A DNA stretch of 27,580 bases from CAYRYU01 sp964428355 (GCA_964428355.1 CAYRYU010000097.1:1-27580); one strand, 5' to 3'; shown: positions 1-8,452, numbered from the stretch's first letter. Notes: a model not told the origin generated them from the letters alone. Made by a program: numbers and translations.

Positions 1-20
1 GGGCGGGAATAATCCCGCCC
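1..20 (-). terminator. Likely intrinsic terminator of SLH barrel protein 1
   Basis: A perfect 8-bp inverted repeat (bases 1-8 with 13-20) encloses a 4-base loop, 20 bases beyond the stop codon of the minus-strand SLH gene. The T-tract expected on the minus strand would lie outside the window, so only the hairpin is visible. The bases after it on the plus strand are not T-rich, which favours minus-strand use. Confidence 0.6.
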
Positions 21-40
21 CTCTTGATTCCCTGGAAAGG

Positions 41-1729
41 TCAGAACTTGATGATCACTTCCGTCCGGAAATCGGTCATTTTCCGGCCATAGTCGGAATC
101 CACGGTCATTCCGCGCAACTCGATGTTCGTGCGGGCGTCGTAGTGGAAATTCAATCGGGCCATGTATGAGGTGATATCGGCATAGTTGTATTTCGATTTC
201 GCCGGGGTCATCCATGCTCCGCTCAGACGGAGGCTCAACCTGCGGGTGAACCAGTAGTGGCTGGTGACCTGGAGATCCTTGTAGCCGTGGATGTCCGAGA
301 TCTGCGAGCCGGTGGGGCGGTTGTCATACAGTTTTCCAAGGGGAGTGGCATGGGGCGCGGCTGCGGTATTGTTTTTGGGATAGATGCCCTCGGCAGCCAC
401 TCCTGGAAGGTTGGCGGCAAGGTAGAGGGCATTGATCGAATCTTCGAGAGGGTGATAGTTGGGGCTCTGCCCGTAATACCGGTCCGTCAGGACGCTGAAA
501 CCGCGGTAATTGTCTTCCTGAAGTGCCCAGACGGCTCCCAGCTTCAGGCGCTTCCGAAGGTTGTAGTCGACGCCGAACATGTAGGACATGTTCTCGATGT
601 CGCCCCTGAGGTGCTGCTCGGTGGGTTTGGTGTTCGAGCCATCGAGCTGGTTCCGGTAGGCGGCGGCCGCGCCGTAGAACTTCAGGCGGTCGTGGGGGTC
701 GCCAGCCACGTCGACAGAGATCCAGCCTTCCTTGGTCTGGGGGCCATTGGCGTTGAAGACGCCCTTCTTGTCGATCTCGACGTTGTTGACCCAGGAGGAA
801 AGGGAAAGGGTGTATTTGTCGGTCGGCATGTAATCGATCGAAACCATGTTGGCGTTGTATCCATGGGTTTTGTAGAGAGTGTTGGAATCGGTTCCCTTCT
901 CCGCCCAGTTCTCGGCCATTATCATGCCGGTGAATTTCCAGGTGGGGTTGAAATACTTTGTCATCAGGAGGCCATCCCAGTAGTTCATGAACACCATGCC
1001 GGTGGCGTGCTTGTAGAACTGGCGACCCAGCCTCCAGTCGGCACCGAGAAGGTTGATCTTTTCGACGTACAGCTGGTCGATCTCGGCGTTGGTGTTCTTT
1101 TCCGCCCGGCGCCCGGTGGGCGACTGGGTCATCTTGAACCTGGTGTAAACCAGGGTCGTGGGGTCGAGGTTTGCCTTGAAGGCAACCCTGACCCGATCCT
1201 GGTTAACGGTCGTGCTTCCCTTTCCCGAAGGAGTTTCCAGCCTCGTATTCTCGAACCGGAACCGGAACTCCATCTGGATTCCGACCTTGGGGGTCGTGCT
1301 TTCCAGCTGATGGACATTCTCGCCCAGGACCTTGACCTGCTCCTCGAGGACCTTTTGATGGGCCATGATTGCTTCGTGATCGTCCGACTGTTTGGCCGCA
1401 TCATTTTTAATCGTGACTATCTCGTCGGTGATCATTTTCAAGGTCTGTTTCAGGAGTTCAACCTCTTTCTGCGTTGCCCCTCCAGTTTCGTTCTGGTCGA
1501 TCTCTTCCAGGGTCCTGGAGATGATGACGGCCATGTCATAGCGGGACAGGGGCTTGTTTCCCTTGAAGGTACCATTGGGAAAGAGCTTGACGATTCCCTT
1601 GTCGACAAGTTCCTGCACTTCCTTCCTGGCCCAGTGGTCAGGTTTGACATCCGAAACCTGGGCGGCAAGAATCGAGGAAATCCCAACAAAGAGGACCAGT
1701 AATAGGGCAAAGGAGCGACCATTGTTCAT
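41..1729 (-). CDS. SLH-domain outer-membrane beta-barrel (porin-like) protein 1
   Basis: The protein has 562 residues. A signal peptide (about 1-23) is followed by one SLH domain (about 25-80, with DHWARKEVQELVDKGIV and the LSRYDMA end). A predicted coiled coil follows (about 85-145). The rest (about 150-562) has alternating polar and hydrophobic strands and a final phenylalanine, as outer-membrane barrels have. In known SLH porins such as OmpM and SomA, the SLH domain holds the barrel to cell-wall polymer through the coiled coil. I chose the ATG at 1729 because a GAGG motif precedes it and the signal peptide follows directly; the longer frame would start upstream of the -35 box. It is clearly paralogous to the barrel protein at 6414-8126. 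The channel's solute is unknown. Confidence 0.85.
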   Translation of the reverse strand: MNNGRSFALLLVLFVGISSILAAQVSDVKPDHWARKEVQELVDKGIVKLFPNGTFKGNKPLSRYDMAVIISRTLEEIDQNETGGATQKEVELLKQTLKMITDEIVTIKNDAAKQSDDHEAIMAHQKVLEEQVKVLGENVHQLESTTPKVGIQMEFRFRFENTRLETPSGKGSTTVNQDRVRVAFKANLDPTTLVYTRFKMTQSPTGRRAEKNTNAEIDQLYVEKINLLGADWRLGRQFYKHATGMVFMNYWDGLLMTKYFNPTWKFTGMIMAENWAEKGTDSNTLYKTHGYNANMVSIDYMPTDKYTLSLSSWVNNVEIDKKGVFNANGPQTKEGWISVDVAGDPHDRLKFYGAAAAYRNQLDGSNTKPTEQHLRGDIENMSYMFGVDYNLRKRLKLGAVWALQEDNYRGFSVLTDRYYGQSPNYHPLEDSINALYLAANLPGVAAEGIYPKNNTAAAPHATPLGKLYDNRPTGSQISDIHGYKDLQVTSHYWFTRRLSLRLSGAWMTPAKSKYNYADITSYMARLNFHYDARTNIELRGMTVDSDYGRKMTDFRTEVIIKF

Positions 1730-1760
1730 GCTTCTACCTCGGAGATTGGTTTGAGGCTTT

Positions 1761-1789
1761 ATTGTATTGTATTCAGAAAAGTCTGTCAA
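1761..1789 (-). promoter_or_regulatory. Sigma-70-type promoter for SLH barrel protein 1
   Basis: On the minus strand a perfect -35 TTGACA (1784-1789) is followed by a 17-base spacer and a -10 TACAAT (1761-1766). It lies about 30 bases upstream of the chosen start. This is the best promoter match in the window and suggests strong expression. Confidence 0.8.
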
Positions 1790-1834
1790 ACTTCCGGGTG
1801 AGAAAGAACACAAAAATTTTTCTCAACCCGATTC

Positions 1835-1863
1835 TTGCGGTCTATACTTCCTGAGGGTATAAT
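1835..1863 (+). promoter_or_regulatory. Sigma-70-type promoter for the secreted phosphatase
   Basis: A -35 TTGCGG (1835-1840), a 17-base spacer and a perfect -10 TATAAT (1858-1863) place the transcript start near 1870. This rules out the longer upstream start for the following gene. It is divergent from the SLH promoter, with about 45 bases between the two -35 boxes. Confidence 0.75.
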
Positions 1864-1900
1864 ATCGGATCAAATCTGCAAAATTTTCAGGAGCCATTTC

Positions 1901-2926
1901 ATGAATCGGATTTCCCGGCAGATCACGGTTTTCTTCGCATCGTTCCTCCTTCTTTCAGGGGTTTCCGCGTATTCCAGGGACTGGAATGCTTTCCCCGCTT
2001 CGGTAGAGATTCCCCGCGCTGAGAGGGTAGTCGCCATCGGCGACATCCACGGGGCGTTCGAGCAGTTCCTCAACTCGCTCGTCTGCCTGGGGCTCGTCGA
2101 ACCCGTTGGCACCAACACCTTCAACCTCACCTGGACCGGAGGGAAAACCGTGCTTGTTTTCACCGGCGACTACGGAGACCGGGGGGAATACTCCAAAGAA
2201 GTGATGGATGCGGTCATCGACCTCCAGGCTCAGGCCGAAAAGGCCGGCGGAAAGGTCATCGCGCTTCTGGGGAACCACGAGATCATGCTGATCGACGAGA
2301 CCGTCGAAACCCGGGCTTACGATCGCGGTTACCAGGATAACCGGATCGCGCTCAACACGATCTGGTCGTTCGAACGGGCGGGCCTGAACTTCTATGACGC
2401 CATCGGGCGGAAAGGCAAGTACGGTCGCTGGATCCGGGACCTTCCCCTGTTCGCCGTCATCAACGGATTTCTCTTCATACACGCGGGCCCCCCTTATCCC
2501 TATGTCGATCGCGCCAAGCTCTGCCGACAGTACAAGAACGCCATGCAGCGCGAACGGTATTCGGATCCCAAGGGGATCCTAAAATTCCCCTTCGGACCCC
2601 AATACATCCGCGGCTGGTGGGAACTGACCGATCACAACATCGCCCACGACTCCGATATGGCGGTAAAAGCGTGTGCAAAGCTCGGTGTAGATGGGATCGT
2701 CGCCGGCCACACGCCCGGTGCCATGGGAACTCTTGGGTTCGTCAACTCGATGATGGACCGGTTCGTGAACATCGATCTGGGAATGACCAGGTATTACAGG
2801 GCAAGCGAAGGTGGCGGCCTGTTGATCGAACTGAAAGACAACGGGAAGATGGTTTTCACCGGGGTCTACCCCGATAAACCGCGCCACAAGCTCTTCGAGA
2901 GGGATTTTTCCGGCCCCACCAACTGA
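1901..2926 (+). CDS. Secreted PPP-type metallophosphatase
   Basis: This 341-residue protein has a signal peptide (about 1-23). The two-metal phosphatase motifs appear in order: GDIHG (47-51), GDYGDRG (89-95), GNHE (124-127), FIHAG (His194) and GHTPG (269-273). This set is the PPP (Ser/Thr phosphatase-like) branch of calcineurin-like phosphoesterases, closest in style to bacterial Shewanella-like phosphatases. All metal-binding positions seem intact. The ATG at 1901 has a CAGGAG ribosome site seven bases upstream and lies downstream of the promoter. The signal peptide puts the enzyme outside the inner membrane. Its substrate (phosphoprotein, nucleotide or other phosphoester) cannot be told from sequence. 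The gene is monocistronic. Confidence 0.85.
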   Translation: MNRISRQITVFFASFLLLSGVSAYSRDWNAFPASVEIPRAERVVAIGDIHGAFEQFLNSLVCLGLVEPVGTNTFNLTWTGGKTVLVFTGDYGDRGEYSKEVMDAVIDLQAQAEKAGGKVIALLGNHEIMLIDETVETRAYDRGYQDNRIALNTIWSFERAGLNFYDAIGRKGKYGRWIRDLPLFAVINGFLFIHAGPPYPYVDRAKLCRQYKNAMQRERYSDPKGILKFPFGPQYIRGWWELTDHNIAHDSDMAVKACAKLGVDGIVAGHTPGAMGTLGFVNSMMDRFVNIDLGMTRYYRASEGGGLLIELKDNGKMVFTGVYPDKPRHKLFERDFSGPTN

Positions 2927-2947
2927 CTTCCAGCCCCAAAGGAAACG

Positions 2948-2980
2948 AGAGCCCCGCTCGAAAGGCGGGGCTTTTCTTCT
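2948..2980 (+). terminator. Intrinsic terminator of the phosphatase gene
   Basis: A GC-rich stem (GCCCCGC at 2951-2957 with GCGGGGC at 2965-2971, extended by A-T pairs) encloses a 7-base loop. A T-rich tail follows (2972-2980). It sits about 22 bases after the stop codon. Confidence 0.85.
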
Positions 2981-3183
2981 ACCTAAATCCTGGACATCTT
3001 CCTGGGGACGCTGGCCGTCTGGATCTTCACCGGCCGGGGGGGAAAATGAATCCAGGGGAAGCAAGGCCCCTCCCGCACGGTTCCGTAACCAACTTCAGAT
3101 CCTAAGGAGAGCGGAGAGGGGTGAGACCCGCGCAATCCCGACCGCAAGCGTGAGGCTGAGCCCGCCCCCCCCCTGCGCGGTGG
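2981..3183. other. Intergenic space between convergent genes
   Basis: These 203 bases separate the phosphatase terminator from the stop of the minus-strand binding-protein gene. I see no gene. A run of nine C at 3165-3173 stands just past the stop codon. A long-loop pairing of CCGCGCA with TGCGCGG is possible on the minus strand but has no T-tract, so I do not call a terminator. Confidence 0.5.
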
Positions 3184-4491
3184 CTATTCGTAGTAGTGGT
3201 TGAGGCCTCGGGCGAACGCCTCGAAGATCATGGGGATCTTGATCTCGAACTTTTTCAGTTCCTTTGCGCGCATGGAGATGGTGAACTGAGTGTTCCGGTA
3301 GATCGGAATCTCGCTCGGCTTCATTCCCCGCTCCATGATATCCACGGCCATCCGGGCGGCCACCTCCCCTTGCTCGAAGGGGGAAACGGAAACCGACAGC
3401 ATTCCGCCGTCCTCGACGAAGAAATCCCAGCAACCGACCATCGGCACCTTGATATTGTTCTTCGTCCAGGCAAGGACCTCCATGGGCGGAAGGGTGCGTG
3501 TCAGGTCGTCATCCGCCTTGATTGTGTGGTAGTGGGTGACGAGCAGGAAATCCGCCTGCTGGTTGGCCACCCGGATGGCTTCCTGCCATTCCGACAAAAG
3601 GCGGCAGGTCTTGGTCTCGACAAGTTTGAGGGGATGCCAGTCGAACTCCTCGAGCTCGGCCTGGATCGCCTTGGAGGTTTCCGAATCGTCACAGACGTGA
3701 ACGAACCGGCCCTTGGGATTGATGAGCGAAAAGGCCTCGTGAACTGCCCGGAATGGAATACGCTCGACGACGCCCGTGACATTCCTCGCCCGGATCAGGG
3801 TGGGGAGTGGAGGTTCACTCGCATTGGCCTGGGAACCGGGTTCCCCGTTGATGGCGACCGACCCGCTTCCAATGGATATCGAGGTTATGCCGCTGCCGGT
3901 GCCCTCCGATGCCCCGCTTCCGGAGGGGGCCAACGAATCACTTCCGACCAGTTCCGCGGGAGGAGAGCCTACCCCGCCGATTCCGGATGAAACCGATGAG
4001 TAGGAACCGGTCCCGGGACCATAATGGGTATGGGTCGCGACAAGGATCTCCGTAGGACTTAGCACAGCTCCAATCGGGGACTTGACCGCACGTTCGAACC
4101 CGTATTGCTGGGGTGTGGCGTTGATCCCGGTGAAAACGATGTTGATCGAAGGGGATCCGACGAAATACTTGGCAACCATATCCTGGGCATTGTCGTCGAT
4201 CGAAATGATGATGTCGGGCTTCCACTTCAGTACTTCCTTGCGGGCGGCTGCGCCGGCGCGAATCTTGTACTCCGGGTCGGGGTTCCGCTTCGTATCAAGG
4301 TAATACCAGCGGACCAGCGCGGGTTTCCCCTTCAGAACACGGTTGATTCCAGTGTTGATGTCGCGGACCCAGGAGAAATCGGTGGCGTAACTGTGAACGA
4401 TCAAAACCCGGGGCTTGTTGAGGTTGAACCAGATCAGAAATCCGAAGAACAGAAAAAGGAAAAGTCCGGTGACAAGGCGTCGAGATAGCAT
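3184..4491 (-). CDS. Membrane-anchored ABC_sub_bind-type periplasmic binding protein with a Ser/Gly-rich insert
   Basis: This 435-residue protein has an uncleaved-looking N-terminal anchor (about 5-23, no lipobox). A two-lobe periplasmic binding fold of the ABC_sub_bind type (Pfam PF04392-like) follows, with HSYATDFSWVRDINTGI near 33-49, PDIIISIDD at 92-100 and NVTGVVERIPF at 237-247. Residues about 140-236 are a low-complexity Gly/Ser-rich stretch that breaks the usual run from the first lobe into the NVTGV motif. The ATG at 4491 has GGAGG nine bases upstream. The gene lies 15 bases after the stop of the anion transporter, so they are almost surely co-transcribed. No ABC permease or ATPase is nearby, so it may serve the DASS-type transporter or act as a sensor. 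The ligand is unknown. Confidence 0.75.
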   Translation of the reverse strand: MLSRRLVTGLFLFLFFGFLIWFNLNKPRVLIVHSYATDFSWVRDINTGINRVLKGKPALVRWYYLDTKRNPDPEYKIRAGAAARKEVLKWKPDIIISIDDNAQDMVAKYFVGSPSINIVFTGINATPQQYGFERAVKSPIGAVLSPTEILVATHTHYGPGTGSYSSVSSGIGGVGSPPAELVGSDSLAPSGSGASEGTGSGITSISIGSGSVAINGEPGSQANASEPPLPTLIRARNVTGVVERIPFRAVHEAFSLINPKGRFVHVCDDSETSKAIQAELEEFDWHPLKLVETKTCRLLSEWQEAIRVANQQADFLLVTHYHTIKADDDLTRTLPPMEVLAWTKNNIKVPMVGCWDFFVEDGGMLSVSVSPFEQGEVAARMAVDIMERGMKPSEIPIYRNTQFTISMRAKELKKFEIKIPMIFEAFARGLNHYYE

Positions 4492-4506
4492 TGGTTCATT
4501 CCTCCA

Positions 4507-6363
4507 TCAGGCGATGACGCCCATCCACTTCCAATACGGAATGGAAGCCCAGATTGCTGCGATTCGGAAAAGGTTTGTAAGGAGCTGGAACTTCCATAAC
4601 GACTTCGAGTCGTAAATATCCGCCTTCTCGGTCAATTCGAGGAATAGGAGATAGTAGGTGCATTGATATGGGAATATCCAGGCGTCGCTGAAGGTCAGGA
4701 TTATGTATCCGATGACCCAGGGGTTGATACCGTTCACCTGGGCGAGAGGAAGCAGGATGGTACAGAACATCGCTATGGTGGCATTGTTCGGCACCACGAG
4801 ACGGACGACCGACATCGCCCCGAACAAGACGAGGATGAAGGTCAAGAAGTCCTTTCTCATCAGAGGGCCCACGAAAGTGATGTTCTTGGCGATCATCTGG
4901 TCGATCCCAACCGCGGTCATCGTCTTGACGAGGCCGATCAGCCCGGCAAGGTAAAGGATGAAGGACCAGTCGACCTTTTCGTGAAATTCCTTCCTCTGGA
5001 GGGCATCGAGGGTCAGAAGAAACGTCAGTACGGCGAGTGCGACCCAGGGAGGATCGATCTTGTGGATGGAAGAGATCGCGGTCCCGATGATGAACACGAC
5101 GACCGAGATCAGGGCGGTCCACTCCATGATGGAAAGGGGCCCGAGGAGGGTCAGCTGCGCGTTGATCTGCTCGTGGGAAAGCTTCGGCGCCTCGTCGTTC
5201 TTGTAGATGAAGATGAATGAAAGAAATGTCAAAAGGAAGATGACGCAGCCCGAAACCGCTGCGCCCAACAGCCATCCTCCCCACTGGAACTGTTCCTGGA
5301 CCTGCTGTGGGAGAAGGCCATAAACGACGAAATTGATCGGTTTGCTCGTCAGGAACACGGATGCGAACAGCGTGAACCCGGCGAAGGTCCCCGCCGCGAG
5401 ACTCGTGTTCGCCCGGCCTTTCGGCTTGTATTGAAGGGCCTCCATCATGTCGAGCATGATCGGGCTGACGAGGCCGATCCGCCCGTTCGCGGAGGGAAGC
5501 ACCGGCGTCAGGAAGAAACCTGCCACGACCATGGACAAGGCGTGGAAAATCGGCGAGGGCGGGATGTATTTCAGAATCATCAGCACCAACCGGAAGGTGA
5601 GCCCCGACGTGACGAGAACCGCACCCACCCCGAAGATGCTCATCGCCATGAAGAACTCGCCCGAGCTGAAACCTTGGAGAATCTCGTCTGAAGGGGCAAC
5701 CCCGAGGATCAGCAAGGCCAGCAGACCCAGAATGCAGGGGATGAATTCCGCGGTCAGTCGGAAAACCCACATGACCGAAATCGAAGTGAAAACGAGCAGG
5801 AAAAGCTTTGCCTTGATCTCGACACCGTTCCGGTCGCAGAGTATCCAGACGATAACTGGAATGAGGATGGCAAGGATCCATCCGGAAAACTCGGCACTCG
5901 ACAAGGTCGGTGAGGCCTTCTTCTTCTCCTCCTTTGGTTTGAAAAGGCGCTTCTCCCCGGAATAATGTGAAAACAGCGAGGAATAAAGCTCCCTTGCGAC
6001 CGTAACGTTCTTCCCGAGGTTGGTTTTGAGAGTCTGGGCGGGGAAGACCCAGACCTTGGCCTCCGTGAGAACCTTGGCTTCGCTCAGGTAGTTGTGCGCA
6101 CCGACCCCGGCTTCCTCCCCGAAAAATCCGTCTCCGAACTGGTGGAGAAGCCGTCCTTGGGAAAACAGCTGGATCTCCCCCGACAGGAGGTAGAAGAGGT
6201 TGCTGGCGGGGGTTCCCGAATTGAAAAGGACGTCCCCGGGTTGCACCACCCGTTGCTGGATGTGGGGGAGGAGTCGGACCAGTTCCCCGGGGGTGCAGGT
6301 TTCGAAGAGTCTTATTCCCTGAAGTGTTTGGAGGAACGCGGGATCGGCGGCAATTTGTGACAT
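4507..6363 (-). CDS. DASS/SLC13-type anion transporter with N-terminal cyclic-nucleotide-binding-like domain
   Basis: The 618-residue protein begins with a CRP/cNMP-binding-type beta-roll (about 15-130: GDVLFNSGTPASNLFYLLSGEIQLF, then FGEEAG at 81-86). A charged linker (about 140-158) leads to roughly a dozen hydrophobic segments from 162 to the end. These resemble divalent anion:sodium symporters, with SNT-like hairpin motifs SANGR (291-295) and VPNNAT (524-529). DASS carriers move dicarboxylates, sulfate or phosphate; the substrate here is unknown. The usual PRxAT part of the cyclic-nucleotide phosphate-binding cassette is not visible after FGEEAG, so ligand binding is uncertain. The ATG at 6363 has AGGAG nine bases upstream. 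The gene lies 50 bases after the SLH barrel gene and 15 before the binding-protein gene. A 655-residue frame on the same strand at 4496-6463 is its shadow. Confidence 0.8.
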   Translation of the reverse strand: MSQIAADPAFLQTLQGIRLFETCTPGELVRLLPHIQQRVVQPGDVLFNSGTPASNLFYLLSGEIQLFSQGRLLHQFGDGFFGEEAGVGAHNYLSEAKVLTEAKVWVFPAQTLKTNLGKNVTVARELYSSLFSHYSGEKRLFKPKEEKKKASPTLSSAEFSGWILAILIPVIVWILCDRNGVEIKAKLFLLVFTSISVMWVFRLTAEFIPCILGLLALLILGVAPSDEILQGFSSGEFFMAMSIFGVGAVLVTSGLTFRLVLMILKYIPPSPIFHALSMVVAGFFLTPVLPSANGRIGLVSPIMLDMMEALQYKPKGRANTSLAAGTFAGFTLFASVFLTSKPINFVVYGLLPQQVQEQFQWGGWLLGAAVSGCVIFLLTFLSFIFIYKNDEAPKLSHEQINAQLTLLGPLSIMEWTALISVVVFIIGTAISSIHKIDPPWVALAVLTFLLTLDALQRKEFHEKVDWSFILYLAGLIGLVKTMTAVGIDQMIAKNITFVGPLMRKDFLTFILVLFGAMSVVRLVVPNNATIAMFCTILLPLAQVNGINPWVIGYIILTFSDAWIFPYQCTYYLLFLELTEKADIYDSKSLWKFQLLTNLFRIAAIWASIPYWKWMGVIA

Positions 6364-6413
6364 TACGTGTTTCTCCTGAGAAAATGCAGGGACTCGCGGG
6401 AATCCCTAACCGA

Positions 6414-8126
6414 TCAGTATTTGATGTACCATTCCGTGCGGAAGTCGGATGCGGAGCGGCCATAACCGCTCCTGACCCTCATTCCCCGGAACTCGAGTGC
6501 GGACTTCTTGCTGTAGTTGTAGAGAAGGCGAAGGGCGAGAGAGTTGACATCCCGATAATTGTATGCGGCCTTTCCCGGCCGGAGCCAGTCGGCGATGACC
6601 TTCGCGCTGACACGATCGGAGAACCTGTACATGGCGTTCACCTGGTAATCCTTGTACCCGTGGATGTCGGCAAGGTAACCGCCCGTCGCACGCGATTCTC
6701 CAGAGCGCGCGAAGGGAATCGCCGCCCCACCCGCGTCGGAGGCAGGGGGGACGACGCCCTCGGACTGGTTGGTGCGGGGGTTGTTGGCGGAGAGGGCGAG
6801 AGCGTTGCAGGCTTCCTCAATGGGCAGATAGTTCGTAGTTCCGGGAAACCTGTCCTGTTCTCCGAACCCGAAATAGTAGAAATCGGAATACGAGATCATC
6901 GGACGGTAGTTGTCTTGATAGGAGCTGAAAAGCCCGCCGAGACGGAGCTTCTTGGAGTGATTGTAGAACGCCCCGGTGATGAAGGCCAGGTTCTCGGTAT
7001 CCCCCCGGAGGTGTCTTTGGGCAGGCTTGGTATTACCCCCGTTCAACTGGTTCCTGTATGCGGCGATGCTCCCGAAATACTCCAGCTTTCCCTTGTCGTT
7101 TCCCTTTACATCGAGGGAGATCCAGCCTTCCTTCGTCCTGGGTTCCAGTACACCGTATTTGTCAAACTCGGCGTTGTTCGAGAAGGTCGAAGCCAGGATG
7201 GAAAGATTCGGAACCGGAGAATATTCGAGTGACATCATGTTTGCATTGAGACCGTGGGTCTTCTTCGAAGCCTGGGCATTGTATTCCGAATGGACGGTCC
7301 CCATCACATGCAGGTACTTGCCAAGGTCCCGTTCGTATTTGATCCCGTCGAAGTAGCCGAGGAAAACCATCCCGAGCCCATGGCGGTATTTCTGGCGCCC
7401 CGCCCGGAGGTTTCCACCGAGGAAGCCCAGCTTGTCGTAATAGGCGATATCCATGCGAAATGTAGAAACTCCGTCCGCGTCACCCCCTCGCCGGACAGGT
7501 TGATCGGAGCGCCATCTGAAGGTCAGGCTGGAGGTGGGGTCCAGGTTGTATTTGAAGATCAGGCGTGCCCGGTTGACGTTGTTCGAGGAACTGCCTTTCG
7601 AACCGGTCTGGTCACGCAAAGTCGTATGCTGGTGGCGGATCCGGAAATCGCCATGGATCTCCAGAGGCATCTTCTCTTTGGAGATTTTATCCTTCTCGAT
7701 CTTGTCGATCCTTTTCGTGGTCGTTGCCGAGCCTTCTTCCCACCTTTTCTCTGTATCCGCAAGTTTCGCGGCGAGTTCATCCCGCTCCTGGCGCGTGGTC
7801 TTCAGTTCTGAAGCGAGATCCTTCATCAGTCTCCTCATCGATGCGAGGTCTTTCTCCCGCGCAGCATCTCTCTTCCGCTCTTCATCGAGCTCCTTCTGCA
7901 TCCTGGCCAGGGCTGCTGCAAGCTCATAGCGGCGAACATTCCGGTTCCCCTTGAAGTTCCCATCCTCGTCGACCTGGAGGACCCCTTTCCCGACAACCTG
8001 CTCTACATCTTCCTTTGCCCAGTGGCTTCCCGGAACATCATTAACGGGAGTCGCAAAAACCGGATTGGAAAGGCCGAAGAATCCGGCAATCAGAATGACG
8101 GGCATCGCATTTCCAAGAATTCGCAT
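6414..8126 (-). CDS. SLH-domain outer-membrane beta-barrel (porin-like) protein 2
   Basis: The protein has 570 residues. The signal peptide (about 1-25, VFA end) is followed by one SLH domain (about 27-80), a long charged coiled coil (about 76-150) and a barrel region (about 155-570) that ends in tyrosine. It shares many long matches with the first barrel protein, for example the TKEGWIS and AAYRNQL segments, so the two are paralogues. The ATG at 8126 has AGGGGGA about six bases upstream; the longer start at 8153 would break the signal peptide. It is the first gene of a likely three-gene operon with the cNMP-DASS transporter and the binding protein, which suggests the barrel passes their solute through the outer membrane (inference). 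Confidence 0.85.
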   Translation of the reverse strand: MRILGNAMPVILIAGFFGLSNPVFATPVNDVPGSHWAKEDVEQVVGKGVLQVDEDGNFKGNRNVRRYELAAALARMQKELDEERKRDAAREKDLASMRRLMKDLASELKTTRQERDELAAKLADTEKRWEEGSATTTKRIDKIEKDKISKEKMPLEIHGDFRIRHQHTTLRDQTGSKGSSSNNVNRARLIFKYNLDPTSSLTFRWRSDQPVRRGGDADGVSTFRMDIAYYDKLGFLGGNLRAGRQKYRHGLGMVFLGYFDGIKYERDLGKYLHVMGTVHSEYNAQASKKTHGLNANMMSLEYSPVPNLSILASTFSNNAEFDKYGVLEPRTKEGWISLDVKGNDKGKLEYFGSIAAYRNQLNGGNTKPAQRHLRGDTENLAFITGAFYNHSKKLRLGGLFSSYQDNYRPMISYSDFYYFGFGEQDRFPGTTNYLPIEEACNALALSANNPRTNQSEGVVPPASDAGGAAIPFARSGESRATGGYLADIHGYKDYQVNAMYRFSDRVSAKVIADWLRPGKAAYNYRDVNSLALRLLYNYSKKSALEFRGMRVRSGYGRSASDFRTEWYIKY

Positions 8127-8233
8127 CTTTTCCCCCTGGAGTGAATACGACAAGCCTTCTGCCGATAGCCCGACTCCCCGCTTTTCGGCAAAAGCCCATC
8201 CATTTGGTTAAGAAACTGAAAAGCCGGAGATCT

Positions 8234-8263
8234 ACTATATGATTTCCCGTCCCTAAATTGCAA
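8234..8263 (-). promoter_or_regulatory. Candidate sigma-70-type promoter for the barrel-transporter-binding protein operon
   Basis: On the minus strand a -35 TTGCAA (8258-8263), an 18-base spacer and a -10 TATAGT (8234-8239) lie about 108 bases upstream of the barrel protein start. The area is AT-rich compared with the neighbouring genes. Confidence 0.55.
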
Positions 8264-8281
8264 CGTAAAACAAATTAATAG

Positions 8282-8310
8282 TTGAATTTTTTCCTTCCCC
8301 CAGGTATTAT
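8282..8310 (+). promoter_or_regulatory. Sigma-70-type promoter for the Ig-like lipoprotein
   Basis: A -35 TTGAAT (8282-8287), exactly 17 bases of spacer and a -10 TATTAT (8305-8310) give a transcript start near 8317 and a leader of about 135 bases. The 326-base gap between genes (8127-8452) is otherwise empty apart from the divergent promoter. Confidence 0.65.
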
Positions 8311-8452
8311 GGGCCATTGTTCCCCAAGCGCGGAGACAGGGTCCGGATCGCCTCTTCAATAGGCCGGATCAACCGGAGCGGGGTTGCCGACCCGAAACTC
8401 TATGTGCTGGGAGGTACGGTTCTATTCCTGTCCATGGAGGTCGAGAAATTCG

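Noticed and set aside
257..1702. Open frame of 481 codons on the plus strand
   Set aside because: It is antisense to the SLH barrel gene, which has clear domains, promoter and ribosome site. The translated product has no domain-like pattern; long antisense frames are common in GC-rich genes.
3165..3173. Run of nine C as a phase-variable tract
   Set aside because: It lies outside any supported gene or promoter, just past a stop codon, so a switching role has no basis here.
4496..6463. Second long frame on the minus strand over the DASS gene (655 codons)
   Set aside because: Its product is Arg/Pro/Gly-rich with no membrane segments, typical of an out-of-frame shadow. The 618-residue frame has full domain matches and a ribosome site.
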